64,000 nt of DNA. Origin: Erigeron canadensis (lineage: Eukaryota > Streptophyta > Magnoliopsida > Asterales > Asteraceae). The stretch spans positions 27,561,295 through 27,625,294 of the forward strand of contig NC_057767.1 in NCBI RefSeq assembly GCF_010389155.1. Direction: 5' to 3'. The stretch's first letter is position 1; the number at the start of each line of letters is the position of its first letter. The notes beneath the pieces are model-generated. The model ran no database searches. It had not been told where the DNA came from and saw only the letters and a program-made list of their open reading frames with translations. Position numbers and translations under genes: made by a program. This document shows, in pieces, positions 1 to 12,340 of the stretch.

Positions 1-193
1 GCTTATTTATTTAATTCGAAAATAAATTAGAAAAATTTTTGGTGGCGACTTTAGCCACGACAAAGTCGTGGCCGAGACTTTTTTGACTTTTTTAGTCAAA
101 GTTATTGACTTTTTTGTCGTTTTGTGACTTTTGGCCACGAAAAAAATGTCGCGGCCAAAAGTTTCGTGGCTAAATCCAATTTTTCTTGTAGTG
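1..193 (-). mobile_element. Terminus of a CACTA (En/Spm-like) DNA transposon
   Basis: Positions 181-193 read, on the minus strand, CACTACAAGAAAA, the classic terminal inverted repeat of plant CACTA elements. Inward of it (positions 35-180) lie several short direct and inverted copies of a motif containing gccacga and cgtggc, as expected of CACTA subterminal repeats. The element continues beyond the left edge, so its other end, transposase and 3-bp target duplication cannot be seen. Confidence 0.8.
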
Positions 194-1211
194 GAATTGA
201 GTGATGGTGCCTTGTTTAAGTGTAGGTAAGGGCATAAGGCTCTTATTACAGGCAAAAATATGAACTTGACATGTACACCATGTATATATAGGTCGATACA
301 TAACACATAAATATTCTTTAAAGTTTGTTACGCTCTCGACAATCAAATCACACCAATAATGTACTAGATTATATATATATATATTTTGAAAACAGTAGAT
401 TGATGAGAACTGTTTGATCTCATGTACTGAATTAGTAACCATACTACAGCAAAGATAATGTTAAGGTAATTAACCAATTAAATTTAGTTATGTCTTTGAC
501 AAAAGTTGAACTTGGATTGTTCATAGAAAGTGAAAGCTTGGCTTGTTCATAAAAAATGTCACGATAGGCCTATACATCACGTATACGGTTTATGAATAGA
601 CGCTCGACAAGAAAATATCGGATTTAAATGATTGTGCAATTTGTACACCACGTACACGACTTGTGCGATGTACGGTGTTGTTTTAAAAAATGGATGTGTC
701 TCTTTATAATAATCAACCGTATCTAGACCTGCTATTTATAGAAAGGTGGGAGCATTTAATTAAATGACATTCCAAGGACACCCTTTGGACATAAAAGATA
801 TTACAAAATACTCTCATCTCTAGTCATCGTTATCGTTAATATAACTTCTGTTTAGCTTAGTCTCATCGCAACACAAATACAAATAAATCATATCAATCCC
901 ATCAAGATCTTGTTCACAATTATCCCTACACAAAAACCCTTAAATAAAATTTATTATCCATTACTTACCTTCATTCACAAGTTTCAAATAATAGAAACAC
1001 CAAAACAAAGCTTACAAACCAAGCAGTTTTTATATATATTTATTTATATAAATTTTTCAATAGTAATGATTCAAGAAAACATAAAGTGAAAGTAACTTAT
1101 GATGTTGGTGATGATGATTCTCAAGCATTATCCATTTATTCCATCTATATATGTTACAACTTTCTAAAAATACTTATACTAATATATAAGTTTTTATAAA
1201 GTTGGTTTTTG
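194..1211. other. Intergenic, 5' flank and leader of the bHLH gene
   Basis: No open frame here looks like a gene. The stretch must hold the promoter and 5' untranslated leader of the downstream bHLH gene. A possible TATA-like run (ctatttatag, about 731-740) precedes a C/A-rich stretch (870-1010) of the kind found in plant leaders. The transcription start is not determinable from the sequence. Confidence 0.4.
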
Positions 1212-3953
1212 ATGAATTTTGATATGAGTAACCAAAATAATGGTTTGCTTAGATTTAGGTCTGCACCTAGCTCAATTCTTCAAAGTTATGTTAATGATAT
1301 TGAAAAAAATAGAGATGTTGTTACATCAATAAATAATGATCATGGGTTAAATTATAATTTTATTTCACAAAGTTTTCAAGATCTAGAAGAAGAAGTGGAT
1401 CTTAAACCAAACTTGATGACTAATGAGTTTTCTTTGAGTTCTACTCATTTTCCAAGGCAAAGTACAAGTCAAGGAAGCATGGATAGTACAAGTACTTATA
1501 GCAGTGGAGGTGGTAATAATATGGGTGTTGTTGATAATATAGGCCAACAACAACCTCCTAAAATGGGTTCAAGCCTTTTGAGACAAAATAGCTCTCCTGC
1601 TGGTTTATTTGCTCATCTTAATCATCCCAATGGTAATGTTATACACTTTCTTGAATTTTGTTTTGTTGGTTTCCTTTTTTTTTTTTTTTTTTTTTTTTTT
1701 TTGTGATTTTGGGTTCAAGCCTGGTAGCGAATATATTCATGAATTATTACGTGTGTTGTTACTTGTTTTGAGGAAAAAAAAATTTTTTGTTGGTTTTATG
1801 TGAAATGGTTTGTTTTGAAATTAGATTTTGTTGTAGTATATAAATTTGGATTCATGATTGATGGATTTCCTTTTACCATTTATGGCAATAGTTGTTGAAG
1901 TATCAAAATTCCTTATTTAGGGCTAGTCTTATGATCTTTTATCTACTCATTAAAGTTTTACTCCTTTCAAATTTACTTTTTAATTTATTTATTTTCCTCC
2001 ATTCTTTCCCATGATTAAAAGTTTCATCTTTTGATTTTGAAGATTCTGTTAAGATTGTAGTTCTGTCACTGACTTTGACTTGAAAAAGTCAAAGATTTCT
2101 TAGTCTTGTATTTTGTTTTAATGTGTTTGTTTTCAAAAGTTGTTGGCTTCATATTTTTAGATTATGAATAAGCATTCCATTAATCAATTTAACTAATGTT
2201 TAGAATATACTCTTGATTTTGGAAGCTTCATGCAGTTTGAAGTTTTATACTATATATTTTGAATTTTGACTTCCAAAAGTCAAAAGTGAATGAATTTTAG
2301 ATCTTCTTAGTCTTATAAACAATTTTTATAGTGTATGATTTTCTCAAAGTCAGGATTCCAGTTCATTTAATTTGGGTATTGGGAATCTTTTGTTAACAGT
2401 GAGTGTAAAAGCTAAAACAACTAGATTTAGTAGTACCCAAGTTAACGGTTTCTTTCTTTTATTGCGGTTTTGTGAACTGTATTGCTGAATGTTGTTCAGC
2501 AATTGTATGCAGGCTATATCGGAATGAGGGGTATGCCGGTTGGTAATTCCCGTTTAGGAAATGTTGGAAACATTGGTGATATAACTCTATCTTCAGGTAG
2601 ATTGAAGACACAAACATCAGGGGTTCCTATGTTGCCACGGATCTCAGAAATCGAACCAGACACCATTGACCCGAGAGTGCTTAATGACTCATCTGATTAC
2701 CCATTTGGTTCATGGGACCAAGAGACTTCACAATTCATTGACAACTTTAATGGGCTCAAAAGAGATCTTCAGGTATCGTTTATAGGTTCAATTTTTGCAT
2801 TCTTTTTTTCTATTTTAAATTTTTTTTTTTTTAGAACGGCAATTTTTGCATTCTTGATTCCAGATTATATTATGATCCTGGTTACTGAGATTGATCTTGA
2901 TCATACTCATTTTTAGAATGGCGATAACATGGGAAATCACCCGCCTATGTTAGCACACCACTTGAGCTTACCAAAAACCTCTGGAGAAATGGCTGCTGTT
3001 GAAAAACTGCTGCATTTTCAAGATTCTGTCCCTTGCAAGATTCGTGCGAAGAGAGGCTGTGCTACGCATCCAAGAAGTATAGCCGAGAGGGTAATGTTAC
3101 ATAAAACCTCGATCTGACTTTTTGAGCTTCGGGTCAAAACCTTGAAATCTGACAACTTGATGTTGTTGTGATATCTTTAGGTGAGAAGAACACGAATAAG
3201 TGAAAGAATGAGGAAACTGCAGGAACTAGTCCCTCACATGGATAAGGTATCTGATTTTTGTCAATAAACATACGTTGCCAATTTGACTAAAATTTATGGG
3301 GACTCGAATCTGATTTTTTCTTTTCTTTTCTTTTTTTGCCGGTAGCAAACGAACACATCAGATATGCTGGATTTGGCTGTTGATTACATCAAAGATCTTC
3401 AAGAACAGTACAAGGTATCAAAGGACCAAACTTTATTGGCTTTCCTGTTCATGTTCAGTTTGGTTTCGCTTGATGCCCTTTTTAGTAAGGGAAGTTTTTG
3501 AGTTATTTTTGGATAGCTGGGTTGATCTGGGTTATAGTATGAGTCGGTTGAATGTCTAAAGTACAAAAAGTTCAGCTAAAACGGAGAAAGGTTAAACGGG
3601 TCATATGTGTTGGAAGGGACTAAAAGGCATTCAAACCAGCTAAGGTTCTCTTAAATCGTTATTTCAAATCATGTAATGGTATATGCTTTTATATCATTTC
3701 AAAACTTCACTTACATATAAAGTTTAAGAACTTGATTCACAAAAATGAAGTATCCATGTGACAAACCAACCCAATATTCAATTTTGATCCGAACTATAAA
3801 TTATCCGTTTTGGTATGTTATCCAACATGCACGATCTGCCCATTTGCCATCTCTAAATTTTTTATCACTAAATTCCCTGTGCATATATGCTTGTAGGTAT
3901 TGCAGGAATGTCGAGCAAACTGCAGATGTTCTGCAAGCTCGGGTTGCAGCTAA
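1212..3953 (+). CDS. bHLH transcription factor, FLOWERING BHLH / bHLH122-bHLH130 type
   Basis: A nuclear DNA-binding regulator. In Arabidopsis this subgroup (bHLH80/81/122/130) activates CONSTANS and acts in guard-cell and drought responses; the role here is inferred. Six exons join in frame: 1212-1632, 2513-2772, 2917-3090, 3181-3246, 3346-3414 and 3897-3953, giving 348 residues. All introns are GT-AG. The start is the ATG at 1212. The N-terminus carries the subgroup's FRSAPSSIL motif near residue 15. The bHLH domain spans about residues 270-330: basic region HPRSIAERVRRTRISER, then helix 1 (MRKLQELVPHMDK), loop and helix 2 (DMLDLAVDYIKDLQEQ). The C-terminus after helix 2 is short and Cys/Ser-rich (ECRANCRCSASSGCS), as in relatives. 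Length is normal for the family. A partial copy of its 3' half lies downstream. Exact orthology is not resolved. Confidence 0.9.
1675..1702 (+). repeat. Poly-T run in intron 1 of the bHLH gene
   Basis: An uninterrupted run of 28 T residues lies 42 bases inside intron 1. It is a likely site of length polymorphism and sequencing error. Open frames running into it (poly-Phe) are artefacts. Confidence 0.9.
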
Positions 3954-5002
3954 ACTTGTCTGGAATCCTCTTGTTTGGTACCGGGAGAAGATAATTTTTT
4001 TGTTGGTTATCTATATATTTTGCATCTATATATACTTCTGGTTAGACGATCATCAAGTATTTGAATGTAATGATCATCAAATGAGATGCGATTCTAAAAT
4101 CTTATAGAGACAATAATGTTTTCTAATGAGTTGTACAGAGGATGTAATAATAATCTGTTATCTGTAGTCTACCTATATGTTGTTGAGACTTAACGTTAAC
4201 ATGCGTAACTCATGTACCTAGTTTATACATGTAAAAAGATAGAAAAAGGAAAATGATAAATCTCTGCAGAGATTGAGATTAGAAAAGAAAATTAGTGGAT
4301 AACACTTATCATTTTTAATGGGGATTTTTAGGGTAGGATGATTAATAATTTTCCAAAAAGATATGATATAAGGACACATGTCTAATGTCTCTTCCTTCCG
4401 TTTCACATCACCAAGTCTTTTGACTTTTACATTTATCATTCACTTATTCTTAAACGTGTATTGATTTCATCTAAACCAGATAAACATATGTTGTGACTTT
4501 TTTTTATTTTTAAAGGTATTCGGTGTCTTTTTAATATGAAATTATCGAGGATGATAAAAGAAACGAGAGAAAATAAAGCATGGAGTTTTATGTTTCAACT
4601 CTTTTGTAGTTTTTTTCCCCTGAAACTTTGTATGCATGTTCCAGCTCCTTGCTAGACTTCGTAACGGGGAGAAATTATTGCATTAATTTTCTCCCTTATA
4701 ATTAAAGTTCTATAATACTTCTCCTTAATCATAAAGTAAATGAAAGTCAACCTTTTGTGTAAATGCATTGCTAAGAGTCCGCAACGACCTAGATGTCGAG
4801 GAATGAAAGAAGTCGCTTTCTAGGAGGAGTACAAGGAAGTCGAGTCACAAGAAAGCAACTAACTGGCTAAAAGGAATTACTGGCAATTAGCAAAAATCTC
4901 TGCCCTAGAAGATCGCATTTCCGACTGGCTTTAGGCATTTCAGTTCTCAGGATCTTACGAAGAAAGGCTAAAGATCGTACTGAACACAATCCTATGATAT
5001 GA
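3954..5002 (+). other. 3' untranslated region of the bHLH gene and spacer
   Basis: Begins after the bHLH stop codon. The part up to about 4110 is probably transcribed 3' UTR, because it is also present in the degenerate copy at 5003-6187. The remainder shows no supported coding region or recognisable element. Confidence 0.4.
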
Positions 5003-6187
5003 GTATGGATAAGATATCTGATTTCGATAAGCATACGCTGCCCATTTTCATTAAAATTTATGGGGACTCGAATTTGATCATTTTTTTTTGGGTCCTGGTA
5101 GCAATAAGTTACATCAGATATGTTGAATTTGGTTGATGATTACATCAAAGATCTGCAAGAACAGTACAAGGTATCAAACGTATCGGCTTATTTTTTCTTG
5201 TTCAATTTGGTCTGGCTTGATACCCTTTTCTGGTGGGGACAAATTTTGAGCAATTTATGGATCTAGTGGGTTGATTTTGGGCTATAGTGTGATTGATTTG
5301 AATGTGTAAAGTACAAAAAGTTCAGCTAAAATGGAGAAGGGTTAAACGGGTCAAATGGGTTGGAAGGGATTGAAATTTCATTCAAACCTTATAAATTCTC
5401 TAAAATCGTTATTACAAATCATGTGACAGTGTATGTTTTTATCTCATTTTATAGCTCGACTGCTTGAGTTATCTATAGAATTTAAGAAATTAAAACAAAC
5501 CAACTCGATATTCAATTTTGATGGAACTGAAAATATTTGTTTTGGTATGTTATCCAACCTGCACCTGCCCATTTCCCATCTTTACATTTTTTATCACTAA
5601 ATTCCGTGCATATATGCTTGCAGGTATTGAAGAAATGTCGAGAAAACTACAGATGTTGGTCGCAGTTAAACTTATTGGAATCCTCTAGTTGGGTTTCGTG
5701 AGAAGGTACTTTTTGGTCGGTTATGTATAAATTTTGCATCTATATTGATATATATGAGAATAATACCCGCACGTTGCGGCGGAATTCTATAACCACCTTT
5801 TTAGATTAATATATTGGTTACAGAGTGTGATTTCACGACACCAAAATTGTAATTTTATTTTAGAAGTGACAATTTGTTATAAGGGTATATAAGATATTTT
5901 AGTGTTGTAGTGTGTGGATGAGCATTTTGGGAATCAAAAATAAGCTGAAAGGGTTTTTTGAGGAAAAAATATGCTTAATTTTTTAATCTAGTTCTCTTTA
6001 CAAGGAGTTAAAGATTAAAGAAGATTTAATTGATCATAATTAGGGGTAATTTAAACTTTTTAGGTTCTTAATCCTTAAAAAAAAGGTCTAGTTTAATATA
6101 GATATAGATATATGTTCTATTTGTTAAACGATCATCAAGTATTTAAATGTAATGATCATCAAATGAGACATACAATTCTATAAAATC
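5003..6187 (+). pseudogene. Partial, degenerate duplicate of the 3' half of the bHLH gene
   Basis: From about 5003 (atggataagatatctgat) the sequence follows the bHLH gene from the end of its exon 4 through intron 4, exon 5 (about 5100-5169), intron 5, exon 6 (about 5625 onward) and the 3' UTR (the gatcatcaagtattt motif recurs near 6128). The exon 5 copy has lost a base next to its start, so it reads out of frame, and the exon 6 copy has a changed tail. There is no promoter, N-terminus or exons 1-3. The donor at 5013 is ATA rather than GTA. It is a tandem partial duplication, not a retrocopy, because introns are retained. The 3' UTR copy is split by a roughly 350-bp insertion. Confidence 0.85.
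5757..6107. mobile_element. Insertion inside the bHLH pseudogene, possibly Helitron-like
   Basis: Comparing the two bHLH 3' UTR copies shows that this block is absent from the parent gene near 4035 and present in the duplicate, so it inserted after duplication. It begins with a GC-rich motif (aatacccgcacgttgcggcg) of the kind found repeatedly in the window next to CTAG ends, and contains ctagt near 6089. Boundaries are accurate to about 20 bases. Class assignment is tentative. Confidence 0.5.
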
Positions 6188-8383
6188 TATTATATTGATA
6201 AAAGAAAATTGTGATGATGTCATTTTGTTTTAAAAGAGAATTCCATGGCATGTTAATATAGTATGACATCATCCATATAAAAAAAGTAAAATGGGCAAAA
6301 ACAAATGAAAATTTATTTAAAGATATTATAATTTTAGATAACTTTAGTTGATAAACATGGAAGATTTCTATTTTACTCAACGTGGAAATGGAAAACAAAT
6401 TTGTAAATTAAAACTGATTATTATAATATTATTTTGGAGTTAGAAATATGAAATTTGAATTATTATTAGATTTTTAACTTAATTGATGTGATTACATATA
6501 ATTGTTAATATTTACCAGTAAATTTTATTCAGCTACCCGTATATTATGATGTGATTTTTAACATAGTTAATATTTACTAGTAAAGTTCCGCCAAGCATTG
6601 CGGGGTTTCAATTGTTGTGTTTAAACCGTTGTTTATTTTAGTGTATTTTGCTGAGTCTTCAACAATCTAATTAAAAATTGTTATGTCATTGATAGATTTG
6701 TTTGGCAAGACCACATTAGTTTCATTCTAAACGTTATGAGGTTTCAATTATCGTGATTGTGCTTTATTATTGATGATATATTACCTTATATGTTTGATAA
6801 AACTTTGTTTCAGTATATTAGTTGACAAAGTAAAACAGTGTGAAAAAAATAGTGGTACATAATGGTACGAGATGTGACTACAAAAAGTTGTAATTTACTC
6901 GTTGAAACCCAAAAAAAAAGTGCAAAAAACCAATAAATAACCTGTAGTTGAAAACCTGAACGTCATGTGATGTAGCAAAATCCTAGTGGTATGGGGTATA
7001 ACGTGGACAAATCTTAACTCGCCGTTTTCATAAGGTACGCATAATGATATGGGACATGGATACAAAAAAGTTACAATATATTAGTAGAAAACCCTAATGA
7101 AAACATGTACAAAAAATCAATAATTAACCTGTAGTTTAAAATCCGAACGTGATGCGATATGACAAAATCCAGATAGTGCACGGAATGGCCACGAAAAAAA
7201 TGCAATATGTTAGTTGGAAACCGAAGAAGAAAAAAAATGTGCAAACTAACTCGTAGTTGAATATCCTAACTGAATGCGATATGGTAAAATTCGAATAATA
7301 ATTCGAGTATATCATGGACGAATAGACGATTCATCATTCCATATACATTAATATAAGTATTTGATATCATTTTTAGTGTATTGTAATTTGTAAATGCAAT
7401 TTAGCTATTTCCTTAAATGGTAACGTGTTTCGGAAAATTTATATTTATATATAAGAAATTAAGATTTTTTTACCCGCACGATGTGCAGCTGCTTTAAAAA
7501 GGTGCTCAATAAAGTGAGATTTGAGTTAAACTTGCTTAAAAAAACATTTAATGAAACACTTAATATGTGAACAAATGAGTTAATGGAATGGATCAATAAT
7601 GATCGTAAAAAAAACATATGGACGAACAATCTATTTAGTTTCACTTAATTAAATTAGCAATAACGTATTCATTATCCAATCATTAAACTAATTGTTATAT
7701 ACACTTGTTTTGAACTAACTCTTCGTCTACCATCATAATATTTTTCTCATCATCACAATGAAAAATTGTATTGTTAAAAAACAAAAGAAAAAAGAGATTA
7801 TATTAACTATTATCATAAAATTCAAAAAAAGATAAAAGAATTAAATCTAAAACTGTATATAATTTCCATGGTGATATGAACGAAAGAATTAACATAACTC
7901 TTTCAGAAAGTTATGATATTATACAAAGCTCTTAACTCATATAAGATGAATATAATTTAATGGTGATAAAAAAGCTTATAAACTTTAAATATTGCCACTA
8001 ATGATTAATGCGATGAGAGTTCCAACTAACCAACGACCTGAGCAAACTTTTATATAATCACTATAAAAAAACGAAAGGAACCTCATATAAATGTTGAATA
8101 AAAAAGATAATGAAATATCATTAGGTATAGACGTGATTTTTTAAACTAAAGAGAAGTTATCATTTTATCTAATGAGAAGATTTTAGATTTTTATAATATA
8201 TATATTTATTTATTTTAACATATATAGGTTCATTTGTTTTCTAAATATATAGTTTATTTAAAGAAAAATATGGAGTTGACACATAGGTTAAAATCTTATG
8301 TCGCAATTTTTCAAATTAGTTTTAGATTGCAAAAGGGCTTTAAAATTTAACTATTGTTTTATAAGAGTTATATAGATATATAA
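6188..8383. other. AT-rich spacer with decayed repeats
   Basis: No gene is supported. GC-rich motifs resembling the Helitron-like hairpins recur (about 6585-6605, cgccaagcattgcggggt; about 7472-7490, cccgcacgatgtgcagc). Several near-duplicate sentences between about 6860 and 7300 (a repeated string around aaaaaccc...aaccaataa...aacctgtagttgaaaa) suggest an old internally repetitive element. Nothing else stands out. Confidence 0.4.
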
Positions 8384-8608
8384 CAAACCCATCCGGTTGA
8401 ACCCGATTTTTACGTATTCCCAACTGATATTACTTTTGAAATGATTAGAACATTTCCAATGTTTTGTGAACGTCTATATTGGGCTCAAATTCAAACCGGA
8501 TACGATACGTGCTTTAACATTGGGAGGACACCGCATTGCAAGCATATTCACACCGGTATTGGAGAATTTGTGGAGGCTGGAAGGCAGACATTTTTCTTAA
8601 ATTCGTAA
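8384..8608 (+). pseudogene. Orphan coding relic, family not recognised
   Basis: A 75-codon frame open without interruption in very AT-rich surroundings, ending in TAA at 8606-8608. It has no suitable ATG at its start. The conceptual peptide is rich in aromatic residues, Cys and His (for example PMFCERLYWAQIQTGYDT and RTPHCKHIHTG) and has the balanced composition of a real exon rather than noise. I do not recognise the family. It could be an exon captured by a transposon or the remnant of a decayed gene. Confidence 0.4.
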
Positions 8609-8621
8609 ATAATACCGAGGG

Positions 8622-8803
8622 GAGTAGATATGAGATTGTTACATATTCAATTTGGATGAAAAACTTCTTATATACTATTTTTAATATATAAAATACATAA
8701 AGACCTAATTATTTATTCGAAGTATTAAAAAACTAACATGTAGGAGGTTTTTTATTCAAATTGAATGTGTAAAAGCTCATACACAGTTTTTCCATATATA
8801 TAT
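8622..8803. mobile_element. Small inverted-repeat element (MITE), related to the one at 37718-37896
   Basis: The ends are inverted copies of each other: cattcaatttggatgaaaaa near 8645 pairs with the reverse of tttattcaaattgaatg near 8750, and the outer parts (gagattgtt / agctcatacac) also pair. The same inner motif appears in the element inserted downstream of the third P450. No clean target duplication was found for this copy. Confidence 0.5.
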
Positions 8804-8988
8804 GATAACATGGTACATGTGTGTTGCAGCGGATACCATTAACGGGGGTGCAAATGAAAAAAGAGAGAGAAAGAGATATTAAGAGAGGGTTGCATGTGTT
8901 TGTGAATGGATATAAATGAAAATGAGAGAGTTATGTTTTATGACGAAGGTATTTTAGACAAATTATCATGTGTAACTTTCAACAAGGG

Positions 8989-9827
8989 TATTTTTTTGGG
9001 ATTAATCATTGAAAGACCAATATACTTTCTTTTTGTACATGGTTCAACAAACTAGAATATTGATGTGTATCACTCGCAAACTTTTAAATTTTGTACATGG
9101 TTGACCAAAACGACCTGCTATAGCCGATTATACTAACGTTTCAACTTAGTTGGTCATGACATGGCAGCTTATATATTAAATGTACTTTTTGTACATAGTT
9201 GACCAATTTACTTTTTCTATTGATGTGTATCACCCACAAACTTATAATTTTGTATATGATTGACCAAAAGCGCCGTTAAATTAATAATATGGATACTAAG
9301 TGTGTATTATACATGATTGACCAAATTATCCGGTGATGAAACAAACGGCGGGATGAAACAGCCAACCAAGTCTGTCTGTTTCTTCCAGTGGTTGCTGAGT
9401 TAATAAAAATTAGTCCACTTCTGTATTTGGTGAAAAATGTTGGATTTATTAGAATCTGTGTCATCAGTATAATATAGACTAAATATCCATATTGTTAATG
9501 TTAATAATAAGAGAAACATTTTCATCGTTTCTACCGGTTAAAACAAGTGTTTTTGGTCAGTCATGTATAAATTTACAAGTTTGTGGGTGATACACATCAG
9601 TATAAAAAGTTTATTGGGCAATCATATACAAATGAAAAAGTATTATTAACAGGTAAGCTGCCACATCAGCTCAATAGAGTGTAACCGGCTTTAGCAGGTA
9701 GTTTTGGCCAACCATGTACAAAACTTATAAGTTCATGGGTGATACAAATAAATATTCTCGTTTATTGGGCAACTATGTACAAAAGGAAAAATACATTGGT
9801 CTTCCAGTGATTAATCTCTATTTTTTT
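8989..9827. mobile_element. Mutator-like non-autonomous element with long inverted repeats and 9-bp target duplication
   Basis: The element proper is 8998-9818. Its left end (gggattaatcattgaaagac) and right end (cagtgattaatctc) are inverted, and the similarity extends about 260 bases into each arm. Each arm contains tandem copies of a unit around ttgtacatggttgacc and gtgtatcacccac. Identical TATTTTTTT 9-mers flank it at 8989-8997 and 9819-9827. A 9-bp duplication and long terminal repeats are the Mutator/MULE pattern. No transposase is present. Caveat: the duplication is low-complexity. Confidence 0.75.
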
Positions 9828-10676
9828 TTCTTTCCATATCTATACTACTATATAAAACAAATTACTCCCTCATCCTTTAAGAAATTAAAAATTTTAAATG
9901 ACCATATTATTATATCATTCTTATTTATTCACTAATTTAAACATTTTCATGTATATACATTTCAAAATCATTATTAAGCAGGAAGAGAGAGTTGGATGTG
10001 TTTTATAAGGGATTAAGATGAGATATTTTAAGATAGTTGTTAATATATTTAAAATTATAGTTATCTTCATTAATTAGTTAATTTCATTACGTGACATACA
10101 TATACACTTGCTTAATAACATAATTATAATTATAAGAACAAACAACATACAAATAACACATAGACAAAATGCTAATATGACCAACAAAAAAATATGTCAT
10201 ATAAGCTCTTTTATATCCATAGTTATATATAAAAATAAAATTTGCCTTTCAAAACCAGATATCTGATCCGAATTTTTTGGACATCCGAAATTTTAGATTC
10301 AGATTCCGGATTATCCGTGTATCAAAAATAAATTTAATTAACAATAGAAAACATGTCTTTATTTTTTTCAAGAGTATAATAAAATAATATTACAAAATAG
10401 ACAAAATGACAATACTACATACAAACAGACAAATACATTGTACATATACTACAAAATAAACCCAACAACCTATGACCACCGGAATCTTGGACGACGGCAC
10501 TTTTAACACTTTCCAAATGTTTTAAACGGTGGGTAGACAAGAAGAATCTTATTATTATTAATAACATTATAATAAACTTATGGATACAGGCATGCAGCCA
10601 AGTGAGAGTGTGAGGCCGTGATTAGTCATTTTATTATTACTACCTATTTAGAATATTTTCACGTTAACAGTGATTT
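9828..10676. other. Spacer without recognised features
   Basis: AT-rich sequence with short homopolymer runs. I see no gene, RNA or clear transposon here. Confidence 0.4.
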
Positions 10677-11121
10677 ACAAGTTGTTTAAGCGTTGAAATT
10701 ATTAAGCACAGTTAGAGAGAACTATTTCAATTTTTTTTTCTATTGGACCAGCCACTACAGACCAATCACAAGTTGTTTAAGCGTTGAAATGTACTCCCTC
10801 CGTCCCATTTTAATTGTCCAATTTCGACTGGTCAAGACTTTTTCTTCCGATTTTGACCGTAAATATCTTTGTTTGTGTTATATATCAGTTGATGAAAGTT
10901 CTATCAATAAAAAGTATGTTTAAAACTCAAACAATTCATATATGTTATATCAACTCTTACATACCACAAGCAAAAATATTTACGGTCAGAATTAAAAGAA
11001 AAAGACTCAAAAAGTCAAATTAGGACACTTAATATGAAACGGAGAGAGTACTAACTTATTCAGCACCATTAGAGAGATGCATTTCAATTTCTTTTTTCTA
11101 TTGGACAAGCCACTACGGACC
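10677..11121 (+). repeat. Tandem duplication of about 95 bp, second copy split by a Stowaway element
   Basis: Unit one (10677-10772) runs from acaagttgtttaagcgttga to ccactacagaccaatc. The second unit starts with the same string at 10773, is interrupted after gttgaaatg by the Stowaway element, and resumes at about 11051 through ccactacggacctc near 11120. Confidence 0.7.
10792..11050. mobile_element. Stowaway-type MITE (Tc1/mariner superfamily)
   Basis: Flanked by TA on both sides (10792-10793 and 11049-11050). The terminal inverted repeats are the familiar plant type: CTCCCTCCGTCCCATTTTAA on the left, and the reverse complement CTCTCTCCGTTTCATATTAA at the right end. About 255 bp, no coding capacity. 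Confidence 0.9.
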
Positions 11122-11467
11122 TCAACTATATATCAAAAGTGGCATATACATTGGATATGACAGAAAGACACGTGAAATATCATAAACTAACAAACCTCAA
11201 TATGATCAAAACATATTATTCCTACTTCAAATATGAAAGAACTCAACTCAACTCGACCATATTTTTTTTTTTTTTTTTTTTTCAAATCCATACTTAGAAA
11301 AATTTTAGACAAAATAAGGTGAAAAACTCAAAATGTTCAAATTCAAAATCTAACAAATTAGAACACCTTAATATGTTATAATAAACATTTCCTATAAGTT
11401 TCAGACCTTGAAAACATCGGATGAAGCTCGGAAAAATTTTGCTCGAGGACAGAAAAACTGCGGCCGC

Positions 11468-11487
11468 AAGCACGGTCGACCGTGCTT
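11468..11487. repeat. Perfect 20-bp GC-rich palindrome
   Basis: AAGCACGGTCGACCGTGCTT is a perfect palindrome in a GC-rich pocket inside the presumed retrotransposon LTR. An imperfect relative (gagcacggacagccgtgtct) follows about 50 bases later. Function unknown. Confidence 0.8.
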
Positions 11488-12192
11488 TGCGTCCGTGCTC
11501 TCAGAAACTGAACACCAAAAAGGAAATACTGCAGACGCTGAGCACGGACAGCCGTGTCTGCGTCTGTACTCTTACTGCATACACCAAACATCAAATTTGA
11601 CTATTAACTCAATTTGCGACCTTTTCCAACTCAAAACCAAACCTCATATTACAACATTTTTGAGCTCAAACAAGGATTTGACCCATTTACAAGCATAGTT
11701 ATGATATTTATTTGAAACAACATCCATAAACACAACCAAATGGGTCGTCTACCCAAGTTGACAATTTAAACAAAACGACCATACTTACTCTTGAAACCAT
11801 AAGACCCAACATGACCATAATTCCAAAATTTTATCAAAAACAAGATTAGCAAAACATTAAAGAGTGTCAAGAGCCATAATGAGGTGGGATATCTAAGTGT
11901 CTACACAAAATACCATTCTTCCATGAATGGCAATACCTCCAAGTCTTCCAAAAGCAACTTCAACTTCAAATCAACAAATCCTTAGTTCCTTCTTCCGGAA
12001 CCGCCTATAAAAAGGAAACAACTAACAACGTAAGCGAACGCTTAGTGAATATACTTGCATACATATATGGATACGAAGGAGGGCAAAGTACAAGGACTTT
12101 CACATGTAACCTATGGCATCGTCATGTCACATTTACATATTCACCTTGCACACTAACAACACATATATGGATCCATACAAGCCAATCAATTA

Positions 12193-12340
12193 CCACACAT
12201 GGACTAACAACTTCAACATGGTGGTCTTTCCACACATGGACAAATAACTTCAACATGGTGGTCTTTCCACACATGGACAATCAAACTTCAACATGGCGGT
12301 CTTTCCACACATGGACAATCAAACTTCAACATGGTGGTCA
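12193..12340 (+). repeat. Tandem minisatellite, four copies of about 37 bp
   Basis: Four consecutive units begin ccacacatggac and continue through cttcaacatggtggtcttt. Units 1-2 are 37 bp, unit 3 is 38 bp and unit 4 is truncated. Repeats abut directly without unique spacers, so this is not a CRISPR-like array. Confidence 0.9.

Noticed and set aside
1609..1803. Frame with a poly-Phe run after bHLH exon 1
   Set aside because: It reads through the intron 1 poly-T tract. The splice at 1632/2513 restores the bHLH frame.
12193..12340. Regular repeats that could suggest a CRISPR-like array
   Set aside because: The units abut with no unique spacers, and the DNA is plant nuclear sequence.
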